64,000 nt of DNA, taken from contig NZ_JAKRKC020000001.1 of assembly GCF_022664455.2 (NCBI RefSeq), positions 4,035,001 through 4,099,000 on the forward strand, given 5' to 3'. The notes beneath the pieces are model-generated. The model worked only from the letters and a program-made list of their open reading frames with translations. It was not told where the DNA came from and did not search any database. The DNA is from Actinomadura luzonensis (GTDB taxonomy: Bacteria > Actinomycetota > Actinomycetes > Streptosporangiales > Streptosporangiaceae). Position numbers and translations under genes: made by a program. This document shows, piece after piece, positions 46,314 to 55,415 of the stretch (the first letter of the stretch is position 1; the number at the start of each line of letters is the position of its first letter).

Positions 46314-47138
46314 TCATTTGAGGCCCACCGTGGCGATGCCCTGCACGAAGTGCCGTTGCAGGGCCACGAACAGGGCGAGGATCGGCGTGATGATCAGCAC
46401 GGCCCCGGAGAGCAGGGTGCCGTAGTCGGTGGCGTACTGGCCGGTGGAGTAGAGGGAGAGCGCGACCGGCAGCGTGTACATCGACTCGGACTGGCCCGCC
46501 ACCAGCGGCCAGAGGAAGTTGTTCCACGAGCCGAGGAAGGTGAGGATGCCGAGCGTCGCGAGCGCGGGCCCGCACAGCGGCAGCACGATCCGGGTGAAGA
46601 TGCGCGGCTCCGACGCGCCGTCGATGCGCGCCGCCTCCAGCAGCGAGTCGGGGATGTCCAGCATGAACTGGCGCATCAGGAAGACGCCTACCGGCTGCGT
46701 GAGGAACGGCAGCACCAGCGCGCCGTAGGTGTTGAGGATGCCGAGCTTGGCGACGATCACGAAGAGCGGGACGAACGTCACCACGCCGGGCACCATGATG
46801 GTCACCAGCACGACGCCGAGCAGGAGGCGCTTGCCGGCGAAGTCCATCTTGGCCAGGGCGTAGCCGGCCATCGAGCAGAACAGCAGGTTGCCGAGCACGG
46901 TCAGCACCGCGACCAGCAGGCTGTTGCCGAAGAACGTGCCGAAGTGCAGCTCGGTGAGCCAGCGGGCGAAGTTCCCGCCGGTGGGCGAGCGCGGCCACCA
47001 GGTCGGCGGGTCGGCGAAGATCTCGTCCTGGGTCTTGGCGGAGCCCAGCACCATCCAGGCGAAGGGCGCCAGCCACGCCGCCGCGCCCGCGGTCAGCAGG
47101 ACGTAGGCGGTGCGGCGCGCCGGGCGGAGCCGGGTCAT
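46314..47138 (-). CDS. Sugar ABC importer permease (MalG-like)
   Basis: The protein has 274 residues and six membrane segments, with the EAA loop EAARIDGASEPRIFTRIVLPLCGPAL near residue 190. It pairs with the permease encoded just upstream. ATG at 47138 follows GAGGAGGG and overlaps the upstream stop (ATGA). Coupled genes on both sides show a tight operon. Confidence 0.92.
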   Translation of the reverse strand: MTRLRPARRTAYVLLTAGAAAWLAPFAWMVLGSAKTQDEIFADPPTWWPRSPTGGNFARWLTELHFGTFFGNSLLVAVLTVLGNLLFCSMAGYALAKMDFAGKRLLLGVVLVTIMVPGVVTFVPLFVIVAKLGILNTYGALVLPFLTQPVGVFLMRQFMLDIPDSLLEAARIDGASEPRIFTRIVLPLCGPALATLGILTFLGSWNNFLWPLVAGQSESMYTLPVALSLYSTGQYATDYGTLLSGAVLIITPILALFVALQRHFVQGIATVGLK

Positions 47139-48058
47139 GTGGCCCTCCTCAGCAGGCGGAACTGCACCAGGCTGACCGCGGCGATCACGACGAACATGAG
47201 GTAGCTCGCGGCGGAGGCCTTGGCGAAGTCGCCGAACCCGAAGGTGTTGAAGGTGTAGTAGGTGAGGGACAGCGTGGACTCGAGCGGCCCGCCCTGCGTC
47301 ATCACGAAGGACTCCTCGAAGAACTGCAGGTAGCCGACCGAGATGAGGACGCCGCCGAGCAGCATCGCGGGCCGCAGGAGCGGGAGCGTGACGCTGCGCA
47401 GGCGCCGCCAGGGCCCGGCGCCGTCCATCGCCGCCGCCTCCATGACGGCGGGCGGGATGGACTGCAGCCCGGCCAGGAAGATCACCATAAGGGTCCCGGC
47501 GTTGCGCCAGACGGCCATGAGGACGAGCGAGGGCAGGGCCCAGGTGGTGCTGTTCAGCCAGTCCGGCCCCTGGACGCCGACCAGGGCGAGGAGCATGTTC
47601 AGCAGCCCGTCGCGGGCGAGGATGTGGCGCCAGATGACCGAGACGGCGACGACGCTGGTGACCACGGGCGCGTAGAAGGCCACCCGGTAGACCGGCTTGA
47701 AGCGCCGCACGCCCGAGTTGAGCGCGAGCGCCAGGGCCAGCCCGAGCGCCACGGTGAGGGGGATGCCGGCGAGCACGAACACCGCCGTCACCCCGGCCGC
47801 GTGCTGGAAGCGCGGGTCGGTGAGCACGTCGGCGTACTGCCGCAGGCCGACGACGTCCACGTTGAACGGCGTCCGGACGTCCTGCGCGGTCAGGTCGGTG
47901 AAGGAGAAGCCGAGCGAGGCGGCGATCGGCAGGACCATGAACATCGCGAAGATGATCACGAACGGCGCGGCGAACGTCCAGGCGATCGCCGTCTGCCGGC
48001 GCCGGCGGGCGGCGTTGGCACCGCCCGCCGGGCCCGTCAGGGATGCTGCTCCGGACAC
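47135..48058 (-). CDS. Sugar ABC importer permease (MalF-like)
   Basis: The protein has 307 residues and six membrane segments; the EAA loop reads EAAAMDGAGPWRRLRSVTLPLLRPA. It belongs to the carbohydrate CUT1 importer class together with the MalG-like partner. GTG at 48058 lies three bases after the binding protein stop. There is no ATPase gene in this operon. Confidence 0.92.
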   Translation of the reverse strand: MSGAASLTGPAGGANAARRRRQTAIAWTFAAPFVIIFAMFMVLPIAASLGFSFTDLTAQDVRTPFNVDVVGLRQYADVLTDPRFQHAAGVTAVFVLAGIPLTVALGLALALALNSGVRRFKPVYRVAFYAPVVTSVVAVSVIWRHILARDGLLNMLLALVGVQGPDWLNSTTWALPSLVLMAVWRNAGTLMVIFLAGLQSIPPAVMEAAAMDGAGPWRRLRSVTLPLLRPAMLLGGVLISVGYLQFFEESFVMTQGGPLESTLSLTYYTFNTFGFGDFAKASAASYLMFVVIAAVSLVQFRLLRRAT

Positions 48059-48061
48059 CGT

Positions 48062-49324
48062 TCAGGACACCCCGATGCCGTCGGCCTGCTGCTGGAGCTG
48101 CCGGAGCGCGTCGGCGACGGGCGTCCCGCCCTTGACGATGCGCTCGATCGCGGAGTCCCCGGCCGCGCCGACCTTGTCGAAGGAGACGAGCTGCGGGGGC
48201 GCCTTGGCGGTCTTGAGCTGCTCGGCGAACGCGGCGAGCGTCGGGTCCGCGGTCAGCGCCGGGTCCTGCCAGGCGCTCCGGACGGCGGGCAGGTCGCCGC
48301 TGGCCCGGTACCAGGCCACCTGGGTGCTCGGCTCGCTGAGCCACTGCACCAGCTTCCACGCCGAGCCGGGGTTCTTGGCGGCCTTGAAGACCACGAGGTT
48401 CGCGCCGCCGACGAACGAGGTCGAGCTCTTGCCGGCGGGCAGCGGCACGGTGGCGTACTTGCCGGTGAAGGCGTCGCCGGCGGACTGGGTGATGGCGCCG
48501 CGCACGAACGGGCCCGCGACGAGCATCGGGGTCGCGCCCGTCAGGAAGTCCTTGACGGCGGCGGCGGGGGCCGGGTCGGCGTTGGCGTCGGCGAGCCCCT
48601 GCTCGAAGTACGAGGCCAGGTACTCGTAGGCGGCGGCGAACTCCGGCGTGTCCAGCGTCCAGGCGGAGCGGCCGGCGTTCATCAGCTCGCCGCCGTTCGA
48701 CCACGGCATCCACAGCGTGGACAGGAACGAGCCCGTCATGCCCGCGGGGAGGCGGATGCCCCACTTCGCGCCGGCCTTCTTCCGCAGGTCGCCGGCCAGC
48801 CGCCGCAGCTCGTCCCAGGTGGCGGGCGGCCGGTCCCAGCCGGCCTTGCGGGCCAGGTCGGTGCGGTAGTAGAGGACGCGGACGTCGACGTACCAGGGCA
48901 CCTCCAGCAGCCGGCCGCCCATCGTGCCGGTCGCGACGGCGCCCGGGTACATGTCCGCGGTGCGGACGGCCTCGGGGACGGGCGCGAAGGCGTCCTTGAA
49001 GACGGGCAGGCCGGGCATCATCGCGACGTCTGGAACGTTCCCGGAGGCGATGGCGGTCTGGAACTTCTGGTAGGAGGAGTCCCACGGCACGGCGGTGACG
49101 TCCACCTTGACGCCCGGGTTGGCGGCCTCGAACGTCTTCAGGAACGCGGGCAGCAGCTCGCCCTCGGTGCCCATCGCCCACATGGTGATCCTCCCGGTCG
49201 CCTTCGCCGCGACGGTCGAGGACGGCTGCGCCTGCCCGGGACTCTCGGCGCTCCGGCCGCAGGCGGTGAGCGCGGCCGCGGTGGCGAGCCCGGCCAGGAC
49301 GGCCACCGCTGATCGGTATCGCAT
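48062..49324 (-). CDS. Sugar ABC importer substrate-binding lipoprotein
   Basis: The protein has 420 residues. A lipoprotein signal peptide ends in the lipobox LTAC (Cys22), followed by a family-1 solute-binding fold with ITMWAMGTEGELLPAFLKTFE, VPWYVDVRVLYYRTDL and WKLVQWLSEP. Linkage to GH20 and GH1 enzymes suggests an N-acetylglucosamine oligosaccharide or beta-glucoside as ligand. It is the first gene of the operon, with a perfect LacI-type palindrome about 49 bases upstream. Confidence 0.92.
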   Translation of the reverse strand: MRYRSAVAVLAGLATAAALTACGRSAESPGQAQPSSTVAAKATGRITMWAMGTEGELLPAFLKTFEAANPGVKVDVTAVPWDSSYQKFQTAIASGNVPDVAMMPGLPVFKDAFAPVPEAVRTADMYPGAVATGTMGGRLLEVPWYVDVRVLYYRTDLARKAGWDRPPATWDELRRLAGDLRKKAGAKWGIRLPAGMTGSFLSTLWMPWSNGGELMNAGRSAWTLDTPEFAAAYEYLASYFEQGLADANADPAPAAAVKDFLTGATPMLVAGPFVRGAITQSAGDAFTGKYATVPLPAGKSSTSFVGGANLVVFKAAKNPGSAWKLVQWLSEPSTQVAWYRASGDLPAVRSAWQDPALTADPTLAAFAEQLKTAKAPPQLVSFDKVGAAGDSAIERIVKGGTPVADALRQLQQQADGIGVS

Positions 49325-49372
49325 AGTCAGCTTCTCCCTTTTGACCTGGTGTGCCCCCGTACGCCTTGCAGA

Positions 49373-49386
49373 TTTAAGCGCTTAAC
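49373..49386. promoter_or_regulatory. LacI-type operator of the GH1/GH20 importer operon
   Basis: TTAAGCGCTTAA (49374-49385) is a perfect 12-base palindrome with the central GCGC/CG step typical of LacI-family sites in actinomycetes. It lies between the LacI gene at 49463 and the binding protein gene at 49324, in an AT-rich stretch that also holds the promoter. Confidence 0.65.
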
Positions 49387-49462
49387 AAAACATGTTTCTA
49401 GCACCAGTGCGCAATCGAGACCAAACCTTGTCCGCGCCCGTCCCCGGACCGCGCGGGCGGCG

Positions 49463-50536
49463 TCAGCCGCAGCCGCAGCTCCCGCCGAGCACCAGGCGGG
49501 TCGGCAGCACGTACGACCGGGGGTGCTCCCGCCCCGCGATCGTGTCCGTGAGGATGCGCACCGCGAGCCGCCCCATCGAGGCGAACGGCTGCCGGATCGT
49601 GGTCAGCGACGGCTCCGACAGCCGCCCGGCGACGATCCCGTCGAAGCCCGTGACCGCGACGTCCTCCGGCACCCGCAGGCCGTGCCGGGCCAGCAGGTCG
49701 AGCACGGCGAGCGCGAGCTGGTCGGTGGCGCAGACCAGAGCCCGCGGCAGGTCGCCGGCGGCGATGGCCGCGCGCAGCGGGCGCAGGCTGTCCTGGGTCA
49801 TCGCCGTGGCGTCGAAGGGCTCGGCGGAGACCGGCAGCCCGTGCGCGGCCAGCGCCGCCTGGAAGCCCCGGAACCGCGCGCCGATGTCGGGGGCGGCCAG
49901 CTCACCCAGGAACGCGACGGACCGGTGACCGTGGTGACCGACCAGGTGGTCGACCAGCTCCCGCACGGCGGGCTCGTTGGCCACGGTGATGTGGTGCATC
50001 GGGTCGTGCGCCGGCGGGCTGCTGAAGATCACCACGGGCACGCCGCGGCCCACGTGCTCCAGCAGGTCGCGCCCGGCGCTGCCCGGGAAGATCGCCAGCC
50101 CGTCGACGCTGCCGGCCAGGTCGATGCTGCCCAGCGAGTCGCGGCTGGCCCCGGCGCCCAGCATCACCGTGCGGCCCAGCCGCCGCGCCTCGATCTCGAA
50201 GCCGTGCTGGATCTCATCGACGTACAGCGGGAAGCGCCGCGCGTCGCCGCGCCCGTCGAGCTCTCTCCGCACCAGGTCGTCCAGGCTCAGCGCCGGGGCG
50301 TTGACGTCGGACGGCAGGAACATGTCGAAGGCGTACAGGCCGAGCGCCTGCGAGCGGCCCTTGGCCAGCCCGCGCGCGCTGCCGCTCGGCACATAGCCGA
50401 GGGCCCGCGCCGCCGCGAGGACCAGCTCCCGTGTCTCGGGACGGACCCGCTCCGGCTGCCGGAAGGTGTGGGACACCGTCGCGATGGAGACGCCCGCCCG
50501 CTCGGCGACGTCATAGACGGTCGTCCTGTGCGCCAC
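49463..50536 (-). CDS. LacI family transcriptional regulator
   Basis: The protein has 357 residues. The helix-turn-helix reads TVYDVAERAGVSIATVSHTFRQPERV and the sugar-sensing domain follows; the tail has an unusual Cys pair (GGSCGCG). It lies directly upstream of the importer operon on the same strand, 138 bases away, and is expected to repress that operon through the palindrome at 49373. ATG at 50536. Confidence 0.9.
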   Translation of the reverse strand: MAHRTTVYDVAERAGVSIATVSHTFRQPERVRPETRELVLAAARALGYVPSGSARGLAKGRSQALGLYAFDMFLPSDVNAPALSLDDLVRRELDGRGDARRFPLYVDEIQHGFEIEARRLGRTVMLGAGASRDSLGSIDLAGSVDGLAIFPGSAGRDLLEHVGRGVPVVIFSSPPAHDPMHHITVANEPAVRELVDHLVGHHGHRSVAFLGELAAPDIGARFRGFQAALAAHGLPVSAEPFDATAMTQDSLRPLRAAIAAGDLPRALVCATDQLALAVLDLLARHGLRVPEDVAVTGFDGIVAGRLSEPSLTTIRQPFASMGRLAVRILTDTIAGREHPRSYVLPTRLVLGGSCGCG

Positions 50537-50633
50537 CGGGCCTCACTCGTGCTCTTCCGCCATCGCTGCCGGATCGATCGTATCCGCTACGGCCACCGCG
50601 ACCACCCCGTCGCACCCGCCCGCCGCGTCCCTC

Positions 50634-51827
50634 TTACGAGGTAAGGCTCCACCGGGGGCCGTCCGGCGTGTCCTCCACCTGGACGCCGCCCGCCTGCATG
50701 GCGGCGCGCAACGCGTCGGCGACGTCGTAGCGGCCCTGCTGGCGCAGCGCGGTGCGGAGCGCCAGCAGCGGCCCCACCAGGCGGCGCAGGGCGGCCGAGC
50801 GCGCCCCCGCCGCGGCGGCCGTCTCACCGAGCCGCGCGATGAGCAGGCGCATCAGCTCGCGCGCCTGCTCGACGCCCCCCGCGTCCTCCTCGGTGTCGGC
50901 CGCCCACTTGACCAGCTCGGCCTCCAGGTCGAGCACGGCCTGGGCCGCCGCCACCAGGTCGGGCTCGGCGACCGCCGCCCCGAAGCGCTCCTCGCTGGCG
51001 CGGATCGTCTCCTCCAGCGTCACCTCGGCCGCCGGAGCCTCCGGCGGCGCGGCGGGCGGCGGCACGGCGGCGCCGCCGGCGCCGCCCTCGGCCAGGCGGC
51101 GCAGCCCCGCCAGGTCGGTACGGGCGCCCGCCGGCAACACCGCCGAGGCCCCGGCCCGCCGCACGGTGACCCCGCCCCGCCCGGCGACCTGCACGCTCTC
51201 GCTCTCCAGGTCGATGACGAGCGCGGTGTGCTCGTCGATGCCGAGCACGGCGGTGCCCTCGGGCAGCTCGCGCTCCATCCGCGACAGCCGCCGCTCGCCC
51301 AGGTAGCAGTAGCGGGTGTCGTGCGTGCCGCCCTCGGCGTTGTCGAAGTGCGGGATGAGGACGGCCTGCAGCCCCAGCGGCTCCAGCAGGTCGATGCCCT
51401 CGCGCCAGCGGGGCTCGGCGCCCACCTTGTAGATCTCGTACACGGGCACCGTGGCCAGCCCGGCCGTGCAGGCGGCCGCCGAGGCGAGCACGGTGACGCC
51501 CTGCCGGGCCCGCACCCGGGCCCGCAGGTCGCCGGCGACGCCCGACTCGGCCCAGCGGTCCAGCGCGTACGTGGGGCTGCCCGGCCCCGAGAACACCCAG
51601 TCGGCGCCCGCGATGCCCGTGCCCACCTCGACCCGCAGCCCCACGCTGTGGGAGAAGTAGCGGCAGGCGCGGGCGGAGATGTCGGCGCGGTTCTCCTGGA
51701 AGGCGTAGGGGGTGTCGAGCAGCACGGCACGCGCCCCCGGGCGCAGCGCCCGCGTGGCGGCGCGGTGCACCTCCACCATGGTCGGGCTCGTCTCGCCCGA
51801 CCCCATCAGCACCAGCAAACCTGGCAT
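50634..51827 (-). CDS. S51-like peptidase fused to a CysS-like C-terminal domain
   Basis: The protein has 397 residues in two parts. Residues 1-220 look like the peptidase S51/cyanophycinase-like fold: LLVLMGSGETSPTMVEVHR, WVFSGPGSPTYALDRW, a serine in VLASAAACTAGLATVPVYEIYKVG, and HFDNAEGGTHDTRYCYLG. Residues from about 260 resemble the helical DALR/anticodon-recognition end of cysteinyl-tRNA synthetase, closing with VEDTPDGPRWSL. The HIGH/KMSKS catalytic part of a synthetase is absent. The combined function is unknown. ATG at 51827 begins the conserved domain. Confidence 0.75.
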   Translation of the reverse strand: MPGLLVLMGSGETSPTMVEVHRAATRALRPGARAVLLDTPYAFQENRADISARACRYFSHSVGLRVEVGTGIAGADWVFSGPGSPTYALDRWAESGVAGDLRARVRARQGVTVLASAAACTAGLATVPVYEIYKVGAEPRWREGIDLLEPLGLQAVLIPHFDNAEGGTHDTRYCYLGERRLSRMERELPEGTAVLGIDEHTALVIDLESESVQVAGRGGVTVRRAGASAVLPAGARTDLAGLRRLAEGGAGGAAVPPPAAPPEAPAAEVTLEETIRASEERFGAAVAEPDLVAAAQAVLDLEAELVKWAADTEEDAGGVEQARELMRLLIARLGETAAAAGARSAALRRLVGPLLALRTALRQQGRYDVADALRAAMQAGGVQVEDTPDGPRWSLTS

Positions 51828-51947
51828 GGCTGTTCGGCCTCTCTCTCGCACGCCATCGACTACAGCCGGGCTCGCCGCGCGGTTCAAGAGCGGGAGACAC
51901 ATGCGTGGTGGACGCAGTTGCACATGCTTGGCAGTAAGTTGGTGGCG

Positions 51948-52418
51948 ATGACGGCAGGACACGTGGTCTCCGTTGAGACGCTCATGCTACGGGTGGACAC
52001 CGACAATCGCTGGTCCTACCGGCACGCCTCGACCCGCCCCCGGCCTGGCGAGACGCCCGACGAGGCGGCCCGGCGCCTGGCCGGCGTGCGCGAGGCCGAC
52101 CCGGACGTCGTGCTGCACTCCACGAGCTGGCGGTACGAACCGGACGGCCGGATCGTGCTCACCTACGCCGTGTGCCCGGATCCGTCCCCCTGGCTGCCGG
52201 CCGTCGAGGCGCCCGACCTGGTGATCGCCAGAGGCGCCGCGCCCGCGACGCCGGCGCCGGAGCACGTCGCCGTGGCCAACGTGGTGGCGCACGCCGTACG
52301 GCATCTGGCGTTCCTCGTCGCCGAGGACCCGGTCGTGGCCCGCGTGCTCTCCCGCCACCCTCGCCTCGGCCCGGCCCTGTCCGACCACCCCGCCGCCCTC
52401 GCCCCGGCCCGGCCCTGA
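51948..52418 (+). CDS. Conserved hypothetical protein
   Basis: The protein has 156 residues, no signal peptide and no membrane segment. It has the motif VVLHSTSWRYEPDGRIVLTYAVCPDP in the middle and a His-containing helix (VAVANVVAHAVRHLAFLVAEDP) near the end. I do not recognise a family. Third-position bias supports coding. ATG at 51948 is favoured; ATG at 51924 in the same frame would add eight residues. Divergent from the S51-like gene with 120 bases between. Confidence 0.6.
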   Translation: MTAGHVVSVETLMLRVDTDNRWSYRHASTRPRPGETPDEAARRLAGVREADPDVVLHSTSWRYEPDGRIVLTYAVCPDPSPWLPAVEAPDLVIARGAAPATPAPEHVAVANVVAHAVRHLAFLVAEDPVVARVLSRHPRLGPALSDHPAALAPARP

Positions 52419-52463
52419 CCGATCAGCCCGCCCCCCTGGAGCTCCTCCCGCGGCCTGCCTGGC

Positions 52464-53738
52464 TCAGCCCTGCCGGAGGCCGGCGCGCGCGCCCGAAGCC
52501 GCGCGGCGGTCGGGGCGATCGGGCCGGTCGGGGCGGTCGGGGCGGTCGGGGCGGCGGCCGAGGCGGCGGCCCCACGCCTGGCCGGGCCGTTCGACGTACC
52601 GGTAGGCCAGCGCGCTCACGCCCAGCACCAGCGCCAGGGCCAGCGCCGACATCGCCACCTGGTACGCCGGCTCGGCCCGCCGCAGGTCACCGGTGACCTC
52701 GGTGAAGTACTTCAGCAGCGGATGGTGCACCAGGTAGAGCGAGTAGCTGACGAGCCCGAGCCAGACCACCGCCCGGGGCAGCCGCCGCCCCCGCAGCGCC
52801 ATGCCGCCCGCGAACGTGGCCGCCGCCAGCGCGATCGTGGTGATCCACACGTCGGCCCGCACCCACCACCAGCCGCCCTCGATCGCCCACAGCGGCGCGA
52901 GCACCACCAGCGCCGCCGTCACGGCCACCGGCCACAGCCCGCCCGCGCCCTCCTCCCAGCGGCGGATCGCGGTGCCCGCGAACATCACCGCCAGCACCGC
53001 CACGCCGAGCCACGGCACCCGGCTGCTCAGTACGAGCGCCGCCAGCGCCATCACGCCCAGCACGCAGGCCGCCGCCGTACGGGCCCGCCCCCACAACACG
53101 CACGCCAGCCCCGCCGCGAACAGGGCCCCGGTCACGTACGCCGGCCACCCGCCCCGCAGCGCCGCACCGGAGGCCACCAGCCCCACCACGACGGACGCGC
53201 CCGCGAACCCCACCGCCAGCGCCCCGCTCCGCCGGTGCGCCCCGACCAGGAACAACGCCGTGACCATGAGGTAGAACACCATCTCGTACGACAGCGTCCA
53301 CATGGTGTCGGCCACGCCGCCCACGCTGACCACGTCGAGCAGCATGGTGGCGTGGGCCGCGACCGCGCTGCCGTCGCGCGGCACCTCGCCGCGTACCGGC
53401 ACCCACCAGGCCAGCGCCAGGACGAGGCCGATCACGGCGAGGTAGAGCGGGTAGAGGCGGAAGATCCGGCTGATCCAGAAGGCCCGCACGTCGCCGTGGC
53501 GCTCCAGCGACGTGGGGATGATGTAGCCGCTGACCAGGAAGAACACCAGGATGCCGTACACCCCGAGGCTGAACCAGTACGGTCGCAGCCCCGGCAGGAA
53601 CCAGGGCAGCAGGTGCTCGGCCACCACGGCCGTCGCCCCGACGCCGCGCAACGCGTCGAGCCAGGCGAGCCGCCCGCCGGAGCCGGGACGGCCGGGGTCG
53701 CTGGGGACGATGGGAGCGGCGGCGGCGGACACCCGCAC
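52464..53738 (-). CDS. Acyltransferase 3 family membrane protein
   Basis: The protein has about 424 residues and ten membrane segments. The family start is LAWLDALRGVGATAVVAEHLLPWF with the conserved Arg and His, followed by GVYGILVFFLVSGYIIPTSL and a later SYSLYLVHHPLL. It probably O-acylates a cell-surface glycan or a small molecule. The tail carries four to five Arg-Pro-Asp repeats from a 9-base DNA repeat (about 52510-52560). The start is uncertain: GTG at 53738 or 53732 is likely, and a GTG at 53843 gives a longer, less convincing N-terminus. Confidence 0.82.
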   Translation of the reverse strand: MRVSAAAAPIVPSDPGRPGSGGRLAWLDALRGVGATAVVAEHLLPWFLPGLRPYWFSLGVYGILVFFLVSGYIIPTSLERHGDVRAFWISRIFRLYPLYLAVIGLVLALAWWVPVRGEVPRDGSAVAAHATMLLDVVSVGGVADTMWTLSYEMVFYLMVTALFLVGAHRRSGALAVGFAGASVVVGLVASGAALRGGWPAYVTGALFAAGLACVLWGRARTAAACVLGVMALAALVLSSRVPWLGVAVLAVMFAGTAIRRWEEGAGGLWPVAVTAALVVLAPLWAIEGGWWWVRADVWITTIALAAATFAGGMALRGRRLPRAVVWLGLVSYSLYLVHHPLLKYFTEVTGDLRRAEPAYQVAMSALALALVLGVSALAYRYVERPGQAWGRRLGRRPDRPDRPDRPDRPDRRAASGARAGLRQG

Positions 53739-53884
53739 CAACTTACCCGTAAGTCCCCCGGCGACACCGCCCCCTCCGCGCAATAGCGCGGACCGCCCGG
53801 GCGAGGCGGCAGGGCCGCGCCTGCCGAGCCGGCGCAGGAACACGCGCGGGTCAGGTGATGGGGCGGGTCAGGTGATGGGGCGGG

Positions 53885-55000
53885 TCAGGTGGCGCGGTGG
53901 GTGGAGAGGGTGGCGTGGTGGTCGGCGCCGTCGGGGCCGTAGGGGTCGGTGTGGACGGTGGCGGCGCGGAGGCGGGGCAGGTCGTGGATGAGGCGGTGCT
54001 CGGCCTCGACCGCCACCGCGTGAGCGTCCACGACGGACATGTCGTGATCGACGAGGATGTCGACCTCGGCGTGCAGGGCGTGCCCGATCCAGCGCAGCCG
54101 CACCGCGCCGACCTGCCGCACGCCCCGCACCCCGGACAGGATGCGTTCGGCGGCGTCCACCAGCTCGGGGTCCACCGCGTCCATGAGGCGGTGGTAGATC
54201 TCGCGGGCGGCGTCGCGCAGCACGAAGCAGATGGCGATCGTGATCAGCAGCCCGACGACGGGGTCGGCGACCGGGATCCCGAGGGCGGCGCCGCCCGCGC
54301 CCAGCAGCACGGCCAGCGAGGTGAAGCCGTCGGTCCTGGCGTGCAGGCCGTCGGCGACCAGGGCGGCCGAGCCGATCTCCCTGCCCACCTTGATCCGGTA
54401 GCGGGCCACCCACTCGTTGCCGAGGAAGCCGACCACGGCGGCCGCGGCGACCCAGCCCACGGCGCGCATGTCCTGGGGGTCGAGCAGGCGGGTGACGGCC
54501 TCGTACCCGGCGAGCGCGGCGGAGACCGCGATGATCACCACGATGACGATCCCGGCCAGGTCCTCGGCCCGGCCGTAGCCGTAGGTGAAGCGGCGGTTGG
54601 CGGCGCGGCGGCCCAGCGAGAACGCGATCGCCAGCGGCACGGCGGTCAGCGCGTCGGCGACGTTGTGCAGGGTGTCGCCGAGCAGCGCCACCGAGCCGGA
54701 GGCCACGACGATGACCGCCTGGAGGGCGGCGGTGACCATGAGGGCGGCGAAGGAGACGGCCAGGACGCGCATGCCGCGGCTGCTGGACTCCAGGGCGGTG
54801 TCGGTCTTGTCGGCGCTGTCGTGGCTGTGCGGGGTCACCGCGTGCGCGGCCCGCCCCACCAGCCCTTTCAACCGCCCCGCGACCCCACCTCCAGCACCCC
54901 CGTGCCCGTGCCCGTGGCCGTGCCCGTGCCCATGTCCGTGGCCGTGCCCGTGCTCGTGGTCGGGCCGGGAGTCGGAATCGGGGTTCTCCTGGTCAGCCAT
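53885..55000 (-). CDS. Cation diffusion facilitator family metal exporter
   Basis: The protein has 371 residues. The N-terminus has a long His-Gly repeat (HEHGHGHGHGHGHGHGHG, residues about 15-35) likely to bind zinc. Six membrane segments follow, with the CDF metal sites in GDTLHNVADALT and DGLHARTDGFTSL, both of the H-x3-D / D-x3-D zinc type. The cytoplasmic domain (RILSGVRGVRQVGAVRLR, HAEVDILVD) follows. It should export Zn2+ or a similar ion by proton antiport. ATG at 55000 was chosen because residues upstream look non-coding. Confidence 0.92.
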   Translation of the reverse strand: MADQENPDSDSRPDHEHGHGHGHGHGHGHGHGHGGAGGGVAGRLKGLVGRAAHAVTPHSHDSADKTDTALESSSRGMRVLAVSFAALMVTAALQAVIVVASGSVALLGDTLHNVADALTAVPLAIAFSLGRRAANRRFTYGYGRAEDLAGIVIVVIIAVSAALAGYEAVTRLLDPQDMRAVGWVAAAAVVGFLGNEWVARYRIKVGREIGSAALVADGLHARTDGFTSLAVLLGAGGAALGIPVADPVVGLLITIAICFVLRDAAREIYHRLMDAVDPELVDAAERILSGVRGVRQVGAVRLRWIGHALHAEVDILVDHDMSVVDAHAVAVEAEHRLIHDLPRLRAATVHTDPYGPDGADHHATLSTHRAT

Positions 55001-55083
55001 GGCATCCCTCGCTCGCGCACGTCGTCCCTGCCGACCAGGATATGTAGTCCGTCCCGGCAGCCCCGCCGGGCCGCGCGTGTCAA

Positions 55084-55357
55084 GCTGGCGACGATCTTCC
55101 CGACGACGCCCGCCCCTACGTCCGCTCGGGCGCCCTCGACGGCCCGCCGTGCACGGCGCGGCGCTGAAGGTCTCCAAGGACGACAGCGCCCGCTTCTGGG
55201 AGGACGTGCGGAGCGAGGATCGGCCGGGGGCGCGGTGAGCGCCGCCCTCCCGGCGCCGCCCGCCGCGGGCGTGCCGGTCAGCCTGCGGGCGCAGGCGTCC
55301 GACGCGGCCGGCGACACCGTCACACGGACCCTGCACGACGTCTACGGCGTGCGCTGA
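55084..55357 (+). pseudogene. Decayed remnant of a secreted subtilase (S8) gene
   Basis: No intact gene lies between 55001 and 55415. Three short pieces resemble parts of an actinomycete subtilase. One frame at 55084-55160 gives GDDLPDDARPYVRSGALDG, like a prodomain. Another frame at about 55150-55238 gives ALKVSKDDSARFWEDV, like the junction before the catalytic domain. A third frame at 55236-55357 gives LRAQASDAAGDTVTRTLHDVYGVR and a stop, like the usual C-terminal end. The whole catalytic domain is missing, consistent with a large internal deletion plus frameshifts. Confidence 0.5.
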
Positions 55358-55415
55358 CCCCGACGGGACCCGGGCGGGCCGGACCGGCGCCGTCCCGCCC
55401 GGGCGGGACGGGCCG

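Noticed and set aside
50634..51827. The CysS-like tail as a truncated cysteinyl-tRNA synthetase or MshC gene.
   Set aside because: No HIGH or KMSKS motif and no Rossmann synthetase core are present; the tail is in one continuous frame with the S51-like domain.
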